The position numbers were made by a program, and so were the translations under genes. From Malaya genurostris (Eukaryota > Arthropoda > Insecta > Diptera > Culicidae), in NCBI RefSeq assembly GCF_030247185.1, contig NC_080571.1, positions 166,195,547 to 166,259,546 of the forward strand: DNA of 64,000 bases. The letters run 5' to 3'. Below, one piece after another: positions 1 to 12,500 of this stretch; positions within the stretch are counted from its first letter, which is position 1; each line of letters begins with the position of its first letter. Under the pieces are notes generated by a model. That model worked only from the letters and a program-made list of their open reading frames with translations, had not been told where the DNA came from and ran no database searches.

Positions 1-114
1 GTTCAAAGGATGTGCAGTGACGAAGGAAACTGGAACGCGGTGAACCGGACAGTTGTTCAGATTATGTCCACACTGCAGAGGAGTTGGCGAGAAGAGCAGC
101 GTCAAATGACCTAG
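1..114 (+). pseudogene. R1-clade ORF2 C-terminal end (copy A)
   Basis: The window opens inside the end of an R1-clade non-LTR retrotransposon ORF2. Frame 1 reads through 37 codons to TAG at 112-114. The same residues end the next copy at 8701-8806 (…NAVNR.VVQIMSTLQRSWREEQ). Only the C-terminal tail of the endonuclease/reverse transcriptase polyprotein is visible, so the state of the rest of copy A cannot be judged. This copy reads NAVNRT and runs four residues past the stop position of the neighbouring copy. Confidence 0.8.
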
Positions 115-887
115 GTCCAAAGACGAAAAATGCCGGACTGTTTTCGGCACCCTAAGAAGACGGACGAAGCGTGTGGAATGTGGCTCGGTTTTCGGGACAG
201 GTTTCTTCGCCGTGAAACTCTCCGTCGGGTAGGCTAGACCCACCACCGTGGGCTAGTTGAGTAGGCGCGTCGTAAACCGGTTTCGGAACGTCGGTTTCGA
301 GAGAACATCCAGCGTCGGGGAACTCTCTGTCGCGGTAGGCTAGAGCCTTCGGCGGGGACTAGCCGAGTAGCCACCACAACACCGACTTGTGTCGTCGGGG
401 CGCCAGCCAACCAGAAGCTATGCTCCAACTGGAATTGCCGGACCGACCTCGGCACTCCTTCGGGTGTCCCGCGTGGCGTAAAAGGGGAAACTCTCAGTCG
501 GTGTAGGCTAGATCCATCGTCGGGGATCAGTTGAGTAGTGCGGCGCGACGTAGCGGCATTGGGTTGTCGAGGCGCCAAAGCTGGATCGAGAGGGATAAAG
601 ATAGAAACTCAGGAGCTCATTTTCTCCCAAACGAAGAAGTGCATGAGCACAGCCGAGATGTATATAGAGAGCAGGAGCTCATTTTCTCCCAAACGAAGAA
701 GTGCATGAGCACAGCCTCCCCCGAAGTATTGAGCTTAGCTTAGTTCCCGGGGGGATCAAGGCAAGATGTCCAAGGTGTTTTAGTGGGTAAGGTTAGCCAG
801 TCCCACTCGCTGGTTCACAATAGCGGTAGCTTGACAACTACTGAGCGCGTGAACTGGGAAAGTACATAAGTAGGTATTTCACCTTGT
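115..887 (+). repeat. R1 copy A 3' UTR with internal tandem repeats
   Basis: Non-coding tail of R1 copy A. It contains three diverged repeats of a module with the core TCGGTGTAGGCTAGATCC (near 225, 330 and 500) alternating with a CACAACACCGACTTG/GAACCAGAAGC block. A 60-bp direct duplication (GAGCTCATTTTCTCCCAAAC, near 615 and 675) lies close to the end. The tail ends GTATTTCACCTTGTAAA and runs into an A-run. Short ORFs in these modules are by-products of GC-rich repeats. Confidence 0.75.
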
Positions 888-988
888 AAAAAAAAACATA
901 CATACATACATACATACATACATACATACATACATACATACATACATACATACATACATACATACATACATACATACATACATACATA
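888..988. repeat. A-run plus (CATA)23 microsatellite, R1 target site
   Basis: Nine A residues (888-896) are followed by 23 uninterrupted CATA units (897-988). The array sits exactly between the 3' end of one R1-clade element and the 5' end of the next. R1-clade Waldo elements are known to insert into ACAY-type microsatellites, so this looks like their target array. Confidence 0.85.
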
Positions 989-1619
989 GGGGCAGCAGGG
1001 ACTATGTCCAAGGGCTTGACGATCCCTCCCCCGGCAACTGCGAGTTGTAGGGCTTGTAAAGGATGTTGGGGGGTTTGGCAGTGGGTTCTGCTGTACCCCT
1101 AAGAAAAGCTACATGTATCCGCAATCAAGTCCTACCAAAGCGATCGTGTGCCGCTCTAAGCGCACAAGCCCAAAGACTGGAGCGCCATTAGGCGCATCAG
1201 GGTAGATGCCAGTGAGACCCTGATTATGGAAAACTGGCTGCACACGAACATGGACACGAATACGAAGCATGCCCAGACACTATGTCAGAGAGCTGACAAC
1301 CGTACTATTCTACTCCCCCAGTAAGGACGGATGACACCTTCCGGAAACGGCGAGTGGGCTAATGGTACGATTGTCTCCGTCCCGTTAAAACCTTGGCAGG
1401 CCTCCAAGTACGTTCCAAACCCGCCACCTTAGTCGGTGGAAGTAGGCTCAGTTGACGTTGTCCTGACTCGCGCTGATCTGGCTCTGAACCCTGTTCCCCA
1501 TAAGGGACCGGGTCAACCCTAGCATGGCGTCACTGCTGGCAAACATCACCATGAGATCATGAAGGCGACTACTTACGACGGAGGAGGATAGCGGCTTGGA
1601 GAGGGGACCCAACAGCATG

Positions 1620-3071
1620 GAAGTAGGAAATCTCAACAAGGGAGAGAGTTTAGCGAATCCATTCGCCCAAAAAGGTCTACCCAGATCACCACCGACGATC
1701 CAAGAAGAGCAGAAAAACAGAAGCGGGAACAACAAGAGCAAGAGAGGTTAGAAAGAGACCAACCCAACCGCGAGGGCTCGAAGCTGCAGCAACAACAGCA
1801 GGAGCAAACACAGCAGCAAACGGCGTGGAGTGCACTGCCGAATTCCTCGAGAGTGGAAGTGGCGAAAAGACTTGTGGACGATCTCTATTATTATATTGAT
1901 AAGAGACATAACGTTCACAAAGACATTAAGGAGATGGTGGTCAAGATCCGCGGAGCTATTGGTTCAGCCACTAAAGAGCTCAAAAGAGAAATGCAAAGAG
2001 CTGAATCTGCAGAAACTGAACTGGCAGCGACCAAGATTGCCGCAGCAGCAGCAGTGACCCTTCAGACAAAACCCAGTACGACCTCTGAAAAGCACCAAAA
2101 AGGAGGTCGAGGAAAGCTAGCGGGTACGGCCAACACCCAAGAGGGTCAGATCTTCACCGGGCGAAGAAAAACCAGGGGCGTCCAAGAAACAGAGAGATAC
2201 CCTGGGAAGACGCATCGATGTAGGTCAAAGAGATGAAGAGGTTGAAGGGGCTACCAACAACGGTACTCCAGAAACTCCCTGGCAAGTGGTTGGGGGTCGA
2301 AAGGACGAAACTAAAACGCGGGACAGCAAAAGGAAGCCTCCTGGAGATAAGAAGTTTAGGAAGAAGGGCGAAGCACTCATCGTGAAGACAAGCACTGATG
2401 ATTATCTTGAGATTCTGCGAACCATAAGACTTGCTCCAGAATTGAAGGAGCTTGGTACGGACGTGTACAAAATCAGACGCACCCGAACGGAAGACATGAT
2501 CTTTGAGCTGAAAAAAAACTCGAAGAACAAGAGCTCATACTATAAACATATTATCCAGAAATTTGTGGGAAACAAGGCCGAAGTAAAAGCCATGACCGCA
2601 GAAGCGACCCTCCAGTGTGAAAATCTGGATGAAATCACTACCGAGGAAGAGGTTAAAAATGCCCTGAAAGAGGCATGTAAAATGGCTGATGCTGAGTTTA
2701 ATGTTCGCCTAAGAAGAGGAATACTTGGTATGCAGGTGGCAGTCATAAAACTACCAGTTGAAGCAGCCAATAAGGCACTGGAGATCGGTAAAATCAAAGT
2801 CGGCTGGGCAATCTGCCCGTTGAGCATCCATCAGCAGCCGGAGGTGTGTTTCAAATGCCAGGGATTTGGCCATGTGGCAAGAAACTGCAAGGGACCCGAT
2901 AGAACTAAGCTGTGCAGAAGATGTGGTGAAGAGGGCCACAAGGCACGGGGCTGCTCGAAACCACCGAAATGCCTTATATGCGCGAATGAAAACGATAACA
3001 ATCATGTGACCGGAGGACTGAGATGTCCGGCCTTTAAGAAAGCAGCAGCAGCCAAACCACAATGGAGGTAA
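1620..3071 (+). pseudogene. R1 copy B ORF1 (gag-like, three CCHC knuckles)
   Basis: Nucleic-acid-binding ORF1 protein of the R1-clade element. One open frame runs from about 1620 through a Gln-rich stretch and the conserved block RVEVAKRLVDDLYYYIDKRH (1850-1910), ending at TGA 2236. The C-terminal part (2286-3071) is in a different frame, so a frameshift lies between about 2.1 and 2.29 kb. The C-terminus has three zinc knuckles in order, CFKCQGFGHVARNC, CRRCGEEGHKARGC and CLICAN…H…C, as is usual for R1 ORF1. I could not assign the true start codon. The stop overlaps the ORF2 start by 10 nt, suggesting coupled translation in the intact element. Confidence 0.7.
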
Positions 3072-4675
3072 CACAAATCAACCTCAACCATTGTGTCACA
3101 GCACAGCAATTGCTGAGGCAATCCGTGTCGGAAATGAAGAGCGATATCGCTATTATATCAGAGCCATACCGAGTTCCAGCTGGGGATGGGAACTGGATAG
3201 CTGATAGAGCTAAATCAGCGGCTATATGGACAGTGGGCAGATACCCCATCCAAGAAATAGTGCACTGTGCGGAAGAAGGTTTTGTAATCGCCAAAATCAA
3301 CGGCGTCTACATCTGTAGCTGTTACGCACCTCCACGATGGACGATAGAGCAGTTTAACCACATGCTGGATAAGCTAACGGAAAAGCTCATTGACCGAAGA
3401 CCAGTTGTCATCGCCGGTGACTTCAACGCTTGGGCGGTGGAGTGGGGCAGTCGTTACACCAACATGAGGGGACGCAGCCTATTGGAAGCTCTAGCAAAGC
3501 TTAACGTAGACCCTGCCAACGAAGGCACTACTAGCACATATCGAAAAGATGGCCAAGAGTCGATTGTAGATGTCACCTTCTCTAGTCCTGGAATAGTGCG
3601 AAACATGAACTGGAGAGTAAGCGAGGAATATACCCACAGTGATCATCAAGCAATCCAGTATCGTGTCGGGAACAGGAGACTGGTGGAGCCACGTGAAAGG
3701 CAGTGGAACGAGCGAAGGTGGAGAACGGAAAACTTCGATAAAGACGTGTTCGTCGAGGCACTTCGCTTTGAGCAAAATTCGTTGGATCTGAGCGCGGAAG
3801 AGCTGATAGCAGTACTAACACAAGCCTGCGATATAACCATGCCGAGAAAAACGAAACCAAGAAATGGCCGTCGTCCGGTGTACTGGTGGAATACGTCCAT
3901 AGCAGAACTACGGGCCAGCTGTCTTCGATCTAGGAGGAGAAGCCAGAGGGCACGAACCGACGAAGAAAAAGTGGAAAGAAGAGAACTGTACAGAACGGCA
4001 AGAGCCGCGCTAAATAAAGCAATCAGATCCAGCAAGAAAGCCTGCATCGACGAGCTCTGTATAGAAGCCAATGTGAACCCCTGGGGAGATGCTTACAGAG
4101 TGGCTATGGCAAAATTAAAAGGCCCAGCTGTACCCCGTGAAAGGTGCCCAAAGAAGATGAAGGCCATCATTGACGGTCTGTTCCCGCAGCATGAATCATC
4201 CACATGGCCGCCCACACCATACGAAGTGGACGGGGATTATGACGAAGAATCTCGGATCACTAGTGACGAGCTGATCTCGGTGGCAAAAGCAATGAAGGTA
4301 AGGAAAGCTCCAGGGCTCGACGGTATCCCAAACCTGGCTCTGAAAACAGCAATCTTGGAAAACCCGGATATGTTTAGGACCACGATGCAGAGATGTATAG
4401 ATGGAGGAAGCTTCCCCGACAACTGGAAGCGACAGAAGCTGGTGCTGCTACCGAAGCCGGGAAAACCCCCCGGAGATCCGTCGGCATATAGACCTATATG
4501 CCTGTTGGACACAGTTGGTAAACTACTAGAGAAAGAAATCCTGAACAGGCTCACGAAAAATACCGAGAGTGATAACGGTTTTTCAGACATGCAGTTCGGT
4601 TTCCGAAGTGGCAGGTCGACAGTGGATGCCATTCACGCGGTGGTAAAAGCTGCAGAAGCGGCACAGAAACAAGCA
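3062..4675 (+). pseudogene. R1 copy B ORF2 N-terminal half (endonuclease, start of RT)
   Basis: ORF2 from ATG 3062. Residues 1 to about 215 form an AP-like endonuclease: QINLNHC start, IISEPY, GDFNAW, and catalytic SDH near 3640. The RT N-terminal part follows: KAPGLDGIPN, LLPKPGKPPGD, YRPICLLDT, MQFGFRSGRST. The frame is open for 566 codons, but its last residues (about 4676-4762) belong to another copy joined in frame. It lacks the RT palm (QGS, ADD) and C-terminal domain. The endonuclease would nick (CATA)n target DNA in an active element. Confidence 0.75.
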
Positions 4676-5372
4676 CTAAGGGTCGAGCGCAACACAATAA
4701 ACCTCAGCGCGGAAGAGCTGACTGCAACACACGTGCGTGTGATGCAACCATACCTAGAATGAGAAAACCCAGAAATGGGCGACGTCCGGCGTACTGGTGG
4801 AATTCGACGATAGCTGACCTGCGTGCACGTTGTTTCCATGCCAGGAGAAGGATGCAGAGAGCTAGAAACAGCGGCGAAAGGGAGGAAAGGAGGTTGCCCT
4901 ATAGAGTAGCAAGAGCCGCACTCAACAAGCCAATCAGGCTCAGCAAGAAAGAGTGTTTAGAAGAGCTGAACAACAACGCCAACTCTCGTTGGGGTAATGC
5001 CTATAAGATGGCCATGGCAAAGATAAAAGCTCCAGCAGTTCCACCGGATAGGTGCCCGGAAAGGATGAAAGCTATCATCGAGACCCTGTTCCCGATGCAT
5101 GAGCCTACGATCTGGCCGCCACTACTGTACGACGTACAGGATGTCCGCGGCGATGAAATCCTAGTATCAAACGAGGAGCTGCTTGCGGTAGCGAAAGCCT
5201 TACCGGTGAAGAAGGCTCCAGGTCCGGACGGTGTTCCAAATGTGGCCCTTAAAGCTGCGATTCTGGAGCATCCAGACATGTTCAGGACTACATTCCAAAA
5301 ATGCATGGAGGAAGGTAGTTTCCCTGACAGCTGGAAGCGGCAGAAGCTGGTGCTGCTACCAAAGCCAGGCAA
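4676..5372 (+). pseudogene. R1 copy B2 ORF2, RT N-terminal part
   Basis: Contains the linker and RT N-terminus (KKAPGPDGVPNVALK, LLPKPG). A frameshift/stop separates the first block (ends 4762) from the main frame (from 4759). The reading is cut at 5372 by the LOA insertion inside the KPGKPPGDP motif and resumes at 7265 with the same motif. Confidence 0.7.
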
Positions 5373-7264
5373 TCAGGTCAGGTATCAGAATAAATTGGCT
5401 CATAACGGCACGTTCCCCATATTATCGGGGATTTGTGCCTTGCCGTGACTTTTCATCATTTACCTGAATGATGGTGGGAAATAGAAGAGGATGGAAAATA
5501 AAGGAACGGGAGGAATACGGAATGAAACACGCACACAACATAAATGTGTACAGAAACCAGTCGCAACTTACGAGACGTAGAAACCGCTTGCGAGAGTTAT
5601 TAGAGCTCTTTTCCACATTGGGTTAAAAACCCAAGAATATCTCTGAGTTTCAGTTGCTTGAACATAGGTTCTTCAATGTAAAAGCAACCAAAAACCCGAT
5701 ACCGTAGTTGAGATACTGCAGGGCAGTTACATATTAGGTGATATGAAGTTCCGTAATCGGATTCACAGAGATCACATGAAAATGATGCAGCAAGATGTAT
5801 GGTAGCCATGTGATAATTAAGTTTACAGTGGCCAGTCAGAGCCCTCACCAGAATACCACAATGGCGCTTCGAGAAATGTAAAAGATTCTTCGAAACTCCA
5901 GGGCATGGATTTTCCAAGAACACTTTTGTTTGACGACAAGTCTCAGAACTTCGCCAGTAGTTTGCATGCTCAGACGAAGCCCAAGACAGAGTTTTTTGTT
6001 TTATCCAGCATTTGGAAATTGGTAGTGCTGGTTCAGGACCTACAAGGTCGTTTTCTGCTCCCACTCTGGCCAGTTCATCCGCCCATTCATTTCCAATTAT
6101 GTTGGAATGACTAGGTACCCAGACTAGATTTACAGCATTGAAAATGCTGAGTTCTTCGATCTGAGTACGGCAATCGATTACAAGTTTTGAACGTGAGTCA
6201 CCCGAGCTAAGCGCTTTAATTGCAGCCTGACTGTCGGTGCAAAAATCTATTATTTTACCAGATATGCCTTGCCGGAGGGTACACTGTACTCCACACATGA
6301 TTGCAAAGATCTCAGCCTGGAAAACGGTGCAATATCTACCAAGTGAGTACGATTGCTCCAACCCCAATTCACGACAGTAAACACCGCACCAGCTCGGCCC
6401 TCCATCAGTGTAACAGACTACGTGCTCTTGCTGTAGTGTTTCCATAAATCCAGACAGCCACTCCTGTCTAGATGGAATTTTTATTTGAAAAGTTCTATAC
6501 GGGAAACTACACGTGAGTGTTAAGTCGCTAGGGGCAAGAAAAACATCATCCCATGCAACCAATTGGGACCACAGGCGTGTATGACCTATTACTGAATTTA
6601 TTGATTTATCCTTCCATAGACCGGTAGCTTGAAGTCTATAGGCACAAGCGAGTGCTTCTTGCTTTAGATGCACATGAAGTGGTCTTATATTGAGAAGAGC
6701 TTCCAGAGCAGCGGTCGGAGTCGTTGTAAAAGCTGCAGTCATTGCCATGAGCGCCACTCTTTGCAAATGATTGAGCTTCGACTGAATTGTAACTACTTGC
6801 CCTCTCTGCCACCATACCAGGCATCCATATGCCAGTATTGGACGTATAATTGTAGTATAAATCCAATAGATATATTTCGGTTTCAAACCCCACGTTTCAC
6901 CAAAAGTGCGTCTACATTGGCCAAAGGCCATGCATGCTCTTTTGATTCTAGACTCAATGTAAGCAGTCCAGTTAAGTTTGGAATCCAGGATTACTCCAAC
7001 GTAATTGACCTGGTCGGTACACAACAGCACGCTCCCAAAAAACTGCAAAGGACGGGCCCCGGTTGTTGTTCGCTTCTTTGTGAAAAGAACCATTGAGGTT
7101 TTGTTTGGATTCACCGACAATCCAACCTGTTGACACCATTGTTCCACAACCCTTAAAGCCTGTTGCATCAGATCAAATAGCGTTGCAATGCATAGTCCAG
7201 TGATTTGTATTAGATAATCATCTGCGAATCCGTACGTCGGAAACCCCAGTTCATTGAGTTTTTG
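5373..7264 (-). mobile_element. 5'-truncated LOA-type non-LTR element with 13-bp target duplication
   Basis: Minus-strand insertion in the R1 RT. The host sequence CAAAGCCAGGCAA is present on both sides (5360-5372 and 7265-7277), a clean 13-bp target duplication. The element carries the RT from the FADD box on, a C-terminal RNase H and a 3' UTR. It is truncated at the 5' end just before the RT catalytic box, the usual result of incomplete reverse transcription. LOA (Lian-like) assignment rests on the RT-RNase H layout and general sequence feel; an I-type relative is the main alternative. Confidence 0.8.
5600..7264 (-). pseudogene. LOA-type RT (from FADD) and RNase H fragment
   Basis: One open frame of about 550 codons. 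From the N-terminus: FADDYLI (RT catalytic box), GLSVNPNKTSMVLFTKK, NYVGVILDSKLNW, and the thumb region (RPILAYGCLVWW). RNase H follows with CYTDGG, AEIFAI, CTDSQAAIKAL and VWVPSHSNIIGNEWADELA, so all four acidic/His positions are represented. The C-terminal HLICNCP motif resembles the Cys-His end of such ORF2s. The frame is uninterrupted to TAA at 5600, so this truncated copy looks fairly young. It lacks endonuclease and most of the RT. Confidence 0.8.
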
Positions 7265-8806
7265 CAAAGCCAGGCAAACCACCCGGCGATCCGTCAGCAT
7301 ATAGACCTATATGCTTGTTGGCCACAATCGGAAAACTGCTGGAGAAAGTGATCCTTAACAGGCTCACGAAGTGCACTGAGAGCGAGAACGGTCTGTCGAA
7401 CATGCAGTTCGGATTCCGGAAAGGCAGGTCCACTGTAGAAGCCATACGAGTGGTCATGAAAACCATGGAAAAGGCAGCAGAAAAGGGGAAACCGCTACTG
7501 TGCGGTGGTCACATTGGACGTGAAAAACGCTTTCAACAGTGCCAGCTGGGTAGCAATATCCGACTCTCTGCACAGGTTGAGGATACCAGAGCACCTATGT
7601 CAGATTCTGAAAAGTTATTTTCAGAACCGGACGCTGATATACGAGACAGACGCCGGATACAAAAATATGTCTGTCACGGCGGGCGTTCCACAGGGATCCA
7701 TCCTGGGTTCCACGTTGTAGAACATTATGTACGATAAACTGCTGAAGCTAAATCTGCCCAGAGGAGTGGATGATGTGGCGCTCCTATTAATCGGCGAGTC
7801 TCGAGAAGAGGTGGAGGTTCTCGCCATGGAGGCAGTAGACGTCGTTGAGAATTGGATGCGGAATAAGAAGCTGGTGCTGGAACATGAAAAGACTGAAATG
7901 GTCATCATCAGCAACCGAAAGGCGGTGAAACATGCGAGCATCTCGGTCGGTGAGTGCATCATCAATTCGAAGCGTGAGGTCAAGCATCTGGGCGCGACAC
8001 TGGACGATCGACTGAACTTTAACAGTCAAGTTGACTACATATGCAAGAAGGCAATGAAGGTGATATTGGCGTTATCTCGGATTATGCCCAATAATTCCGC
8101 GATTGTCAGTAGCAAGAGGAGGTTACTGGCGAGCGTGTCATCATCGATCGTACGATACGCAGCTCCAGCGTGGTCGATGGCATTGACAACAGCAAGGAAC
8201 CGAGCCCAGTTGAACCGCACTTTCAGCCTGATGGCAATGCGCGTGACAAGTTCGTACCGAACAATATCGTCAGACGCTGTGCACGTGATAGCCGGAATGA
8301 TCCCCATCTGTCTGCTACTGGAAGAGGATAGCTTATGCTACAGGGATCGAGGCACAGGACGAGCCCGGAACAGAAAGAGAGCCAGTACGCTCACTAAATG
8401 GCAACAGCAGTGGGACAATGCGGAGAAGGGAAGGTGGACGCATCGATTAATTCCTAACCTGTCGGTTTCGACAACTCGAGTGCACGGTGAGGTTAACTTC
8501 CGACTGACGCAGTTCCTGTCTGGACATGGCTGTTTTAAACAATTCTTGCACAGATTTGGCCACGCAAGGTCGCCGTTGTGTCTTGAGTGCCAGGACACAG
8601 AAGAAACGCCGGAGCACGTAATATTCAGTTGCCCACGGTTTATTCAACCGCGTAGCGTAATGATTGCCATCGTTGGCGCCAATGTCAGCGTGGAGAACAT
8701 CGTTCAAAGGATGTGCAGCGAGGAAGGAAAATGGAACGCGGTGAACCGGGCAGTTGTTCAGATTATGTCCACACTGCAGAGGAGTTGGCGAGAAGAGCAG
8801 CATTAA
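7265..8806 (+). pseudogene. R1 copy B2 ORF2, RT palm to C-terminus
   Basis: Continues B2 ORF2 after the LOA insertion. The first frame (YRPICLL.T, MQFGFRKGRST) ends near 7500 with a frameshift. RT motif A (VTLDVKNAFNSASW) and AGVPQGSILG are in the frame from 7505, broken by TAG at 7718-7720. The frame then continues to TAA at 8806. The FADD catalytic box is missing: the sequence runs LPRGVDDVAL, where copy C has a KIVGFADD stretch, so about 24 nt are deleted. The C-terminus includes the Cys-His motif CLECQDTEETPEHVIFSCP, typical of R1. Confidence 0.75.
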
Positions 8807-9365
8807 ATGACCTAAGTCCAAAGACGAAGAATGCCGGACTGTTTTCGGCACCCTAAGAAGACGGACGAAGCGTGTGGAATGCTGCTCGGTTAACGGGATA
8901 GGTTCTTCGACGGGAAACTCTCCGTCGGGTAGGCTAGACCCACCACCGGAGGCTAGTTGAGTAGGCGCGTCGTAAACCGGTTTCGGAACGTCGGTTCGGT
9001 TCGAGAGAACTTCCAGCGTCGGGGAACTCTCTGTCGCGGTAGGCTAGATCCTTCGGCGGGGACTAGTCGAGTAGCCACCACAACACCGACTTGTGTCGTC
9101 GGGGCGCCAGCGAACCAGAAGCTATGCTCCAACTGGAATCGCCGGACCGACCTCGGCACTCTCTCGTGTGTCCCGTGTGGTGCAACAGGGGACTCGGTGT
9201 CGGGAGAACCTCTTTCGCCGGGGAACTCTCCGTCGGTGTAGTCTAGATCTTTCATCGGGGATTAGACGAGTAGATCGTGGCGTAGCACCGTTAAGATAGT
9301 CGGGGCACCAGTGAACCGGAAGCCATCCTCCAACCGGCATCATTGGATCGACCCAGGCATCCTTA
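8807..9365 (+). repeat. R1 copy B2 3' UTR, first part
   Basis: Three modules of the TCGG(T)GTAGGCTAGATCC-type tandem repeat (cores near 8920, 9035 and 9235). They match the copy C tail at 18240-18620. The tail is cut at about 9365 by the CR1 insertion and resumes at 14344. Copy C shows the unbroken order (CATCCTTA/CGGTC against CGTCCTTACGGTC). Confidence 0.75.
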
Positions 9366-9597
9366 TTTATTTATTTATTTGTTTTGAATCATCGGATATT
9401 GTAGTCTAAATGATTTGAGTGGGAAAAAGCCCATTTAAGTTTACCAACACATCCAATGGCATAGTTCTCAAACAGGCATAAAAACCACTATCTTTTCAAC
9501 TATACTAAAAATAGTGACATAATACACACAGAACACTAATATAATTGTCGTTGATTAAAAGCAGAATACATACAAAAATTAAATAAAATAAAATATA

Positions 9598-12500
9598 TCA
9601 CAGAAGTTTTAGTCTGCGTATGATAGATGCAAGTTTTTTTGATGAGTCACCAAACTCGAAGACACTATCTACTTGTGAAAAAGTGCGTATCATAGAAGTA
9701 ACTGCCTCGTGATATCCAAAACTTGTGCGATGAAATCTTGTCGATAGTAACGATACATCGCGAGTTCTCTTAGAGGTTCGTAGATCTATACGGGATAGCA
9801 GTTCGGGTACATCAATTTCACCATTCAGGATTTTCACTACTGTTACGGCTTGTTGTATACGACGACGACGTTCTAATGATTCAAGCTTTAGTAGCTGACA
9901 ACGATCTTTGTATGGTGGAAGGTTCTGCGGATCACGCCATGGTAGATTCTTGAGCGCTAATCGTATGAACCTTTTCTGAATTCTTTCGAATTTCAAGCTC
10001 CAAGTTAGCTGATGTGGATTCCAAACTGGCGATGCAAACTCAAGTATTGGCCTGACTAAAGAGCAATAAAGTGATTTCAAACAATATGGGTCAGTAAAGT
10101 CGCGGGATATTTTTGAAATGAATCCCAGTTGCCTATACGCTTTTTTAGTTATGTTAGCTGTATGAGAGTTAAAATTCAGTTTGTGGTAAAAAATAACGCC
10201 GAGATCACTGATTTCACTGACTCTATGTAGGTTTATACCATCAATGTTGTAACTGAAGATGATCGGATTGCTCTTCCTATGAAATGTCATTACGGAACAT
10301 TTAGCGATGCTAATGATCAGCAGATTGGAGCGACACCACTCCACGAAACTATTTAATACGGTTTGTAATCGATAGCAGTCTTCAATCGACTTTACTACTA
10401 GATAGAGCTTGAGATCGTCAGCATATATAAGCTTGCATCCAGCACCCAAAACCGTAGCCACATCATTGAAAAGGAGAGTAAACAGCAGGGGACCCAGATT
10501 ACTACCTTGTGGCACACCTGATCTATTGGTGAATGCGGACGATTCACAAGAACCTAGTTTAACACGTATAATTCTTTGGGTGAGGTAAGATCGTAGCCAA
10601 GTAGTTAGCTGGTGTGTGGCGCCAAGTAAACTGAGCTTACGAAGAAGAACTTCGTGATCGATACGATCGAAGGCTGCTTTCAAATCAGTATATATAACGT
10701 CGACCTGTGCTTTCTCTTCTATATGGTTAATGCAAGTTAACGCAAATTACAGTAGATTAGTTGAAACGGATCGGCCTGGCATAAATCCATGCTGGTCAGG
10801 TGAAATGTAACTAGTGGTTTGGCGAAGAATAAACTGGTAGACGATAATTTCGAATAATTTACTTCCGGCTGAAAGATTTGCAATTCCACGGTACTGCTGG
10901 ACATTTCGTCGGTCTCCATTTTTGAACACTGGAAACATGTAAGATTGTTTCCAAACTTCAGGAAACCTTGCCTCACTAAACGATCGATTGAAAATTTGAG
11001 ATAGAGGTTCAGCTAAAGCGACAGCACAGCGGCAGTACACAACAGCCGGAATTCCATCTGGACCAGGAGAGAACGAGCTTTTAAGTTTTTTGATAGCATT
11101 AAGTACCATATCCGGTGGCACATAAAAGGTACTCAAATCAGCAACATTATGCGGTACAGTAGCTAAAGCAGAAGTCAACTCAGACTCGGTTGCAGAGCAA
11201 GAAGCGAAAACAGAGGCAAAGTGATTCGCAAACAATTCACAAGCGGTCGCAGTTGAAGATGCAGTCACATCTTCAAAGTAGACATTAGGAGGTATTTTTT
11301 ATGTTTTCCGTTTAGAGTTAACGTAATTCCAAAAGCCTTTAGGATTACGTCGCAAGCCTGCTTGAACTCGCATAACATAAGATCTGTAAAGGACACCGTT
11401 AAGGTTCCGATAAGCAGTGCTGGTGGCATGAAAATCATGGGCAGTAAAAGTCGAACGTCTACGGCGAAGTTTGCGCTGGCATGCATTTCGTTTTCGGCGC
11501 AATGCACGCAAAAATGGCGTACTCCAAGGCGGGGAGATCGGTCTACGTGTGACAGGAAGATTAGCTCCAAGTCAGTCTTGTAAAATACTACAAAACATAA
11601 GTACCATTGTATCAGCGTTAGATGATCCTAATAATGATTGCCAATCAAGGCTGAATAAATACTCTGCCAACTTTGAATAATCAATTTTGCGGTAGTTCAG
11701 CGGCTGGACTTCACTAACTCCAACACTTAATGAGGGTGCTGCAGTAGGTTGTTGGAACGAAATAACCAATGCAGGGTGGTGAGCATCAATGGGTAGAAGT
11801 GGAGCAGCTGATTCCTCAATACATAGTTCCTGTCCATCAGAACCAAAAACCAAATCGAGCACACGCCCTATGTGATTAGTATGTAGATTGAACTGCTTTA
11901 GATTTAAGAAATCCATTCCATCTAACAAGGCAGAACTGGCAGGCGATAGCTGAGATATGTTGTCAGGAAGGATGTTATCATCATCAGATACCCAAATTAA
12001 CCGTGGTTGATTGTAATCTCCGCAGACCAAAACCATGTCGTCAGTAGAGCCACTGTCGCATAACTCTTGGACTGATGCAATATGAGAGTCAACAGTAGGA
12101 ACATCTCTACTTTTATCCGGTGGAATATATATTGCACAAAGTAGCAATTTCCGGCTTCCAATACAAACCGAGACACAAACCTGTTCTAAAGTTGACTCAT
12201 GAGTTACATGCACACGTATACTAGTGAAGCGATCCGATACAGCAATTAGAACTCCTCCAAAGCTAGATTTAAGGCTGTTATTTTCGTTCCGGTCACAGCG
12301 GAATACGTTAAATGAGCTGCCAAATAGCTGTATAGACTCAATCCGATCGTCAAGTCCAGTTTCCGTCAACACAATGATATCGAAGTTGCTGTCGCATATA
12401 GCTACAAAAGCAGCATCAATTTTGGAGCGCAAACCACGAACATTTTGATAATACAGCCAGATACCATTTTGGTTGTTGTGTGATATAGATGCAGGCTGCA

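Larger units (their letters stand above)
989..4675 (+). mobile_element. R1-clade (Waldo-like) element copy B, 5' portion
   Basis: Starts immediately after the CATA array, with about 0.6 kb of 5' UTR, then ORF1 and ORF2, which overlap by 10 nt (ATG at 3062, ORF1 stop at 3069-3071). The coding order is Gln-rich ORF1 with three CCHC knuckles, then an AP-type endonuclease with an SDH motif, then RT. No RNase H is seen, which is typical of R1. The copy stops inside the RT near 4675, where it joins sequence from another R1 copy at an earlier position of ORF2, so its own 3' half is absent. Confidence 0.75.

Noticed and set aside
897..988. CATA array considered as a CRISPR-like or regulatory repeat
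   Set aside because: Simple 4-bp microsatellite without spacers, explained as the R1 target site.
8957..9299. Overlapping Arg/Ser-rich ORFs on both strands in the R1 3' UTR modules
   Set aside because: They recur wherever the GC-rich tandem modules occur, on both strands, with no start context or domain; by-products of repeats.
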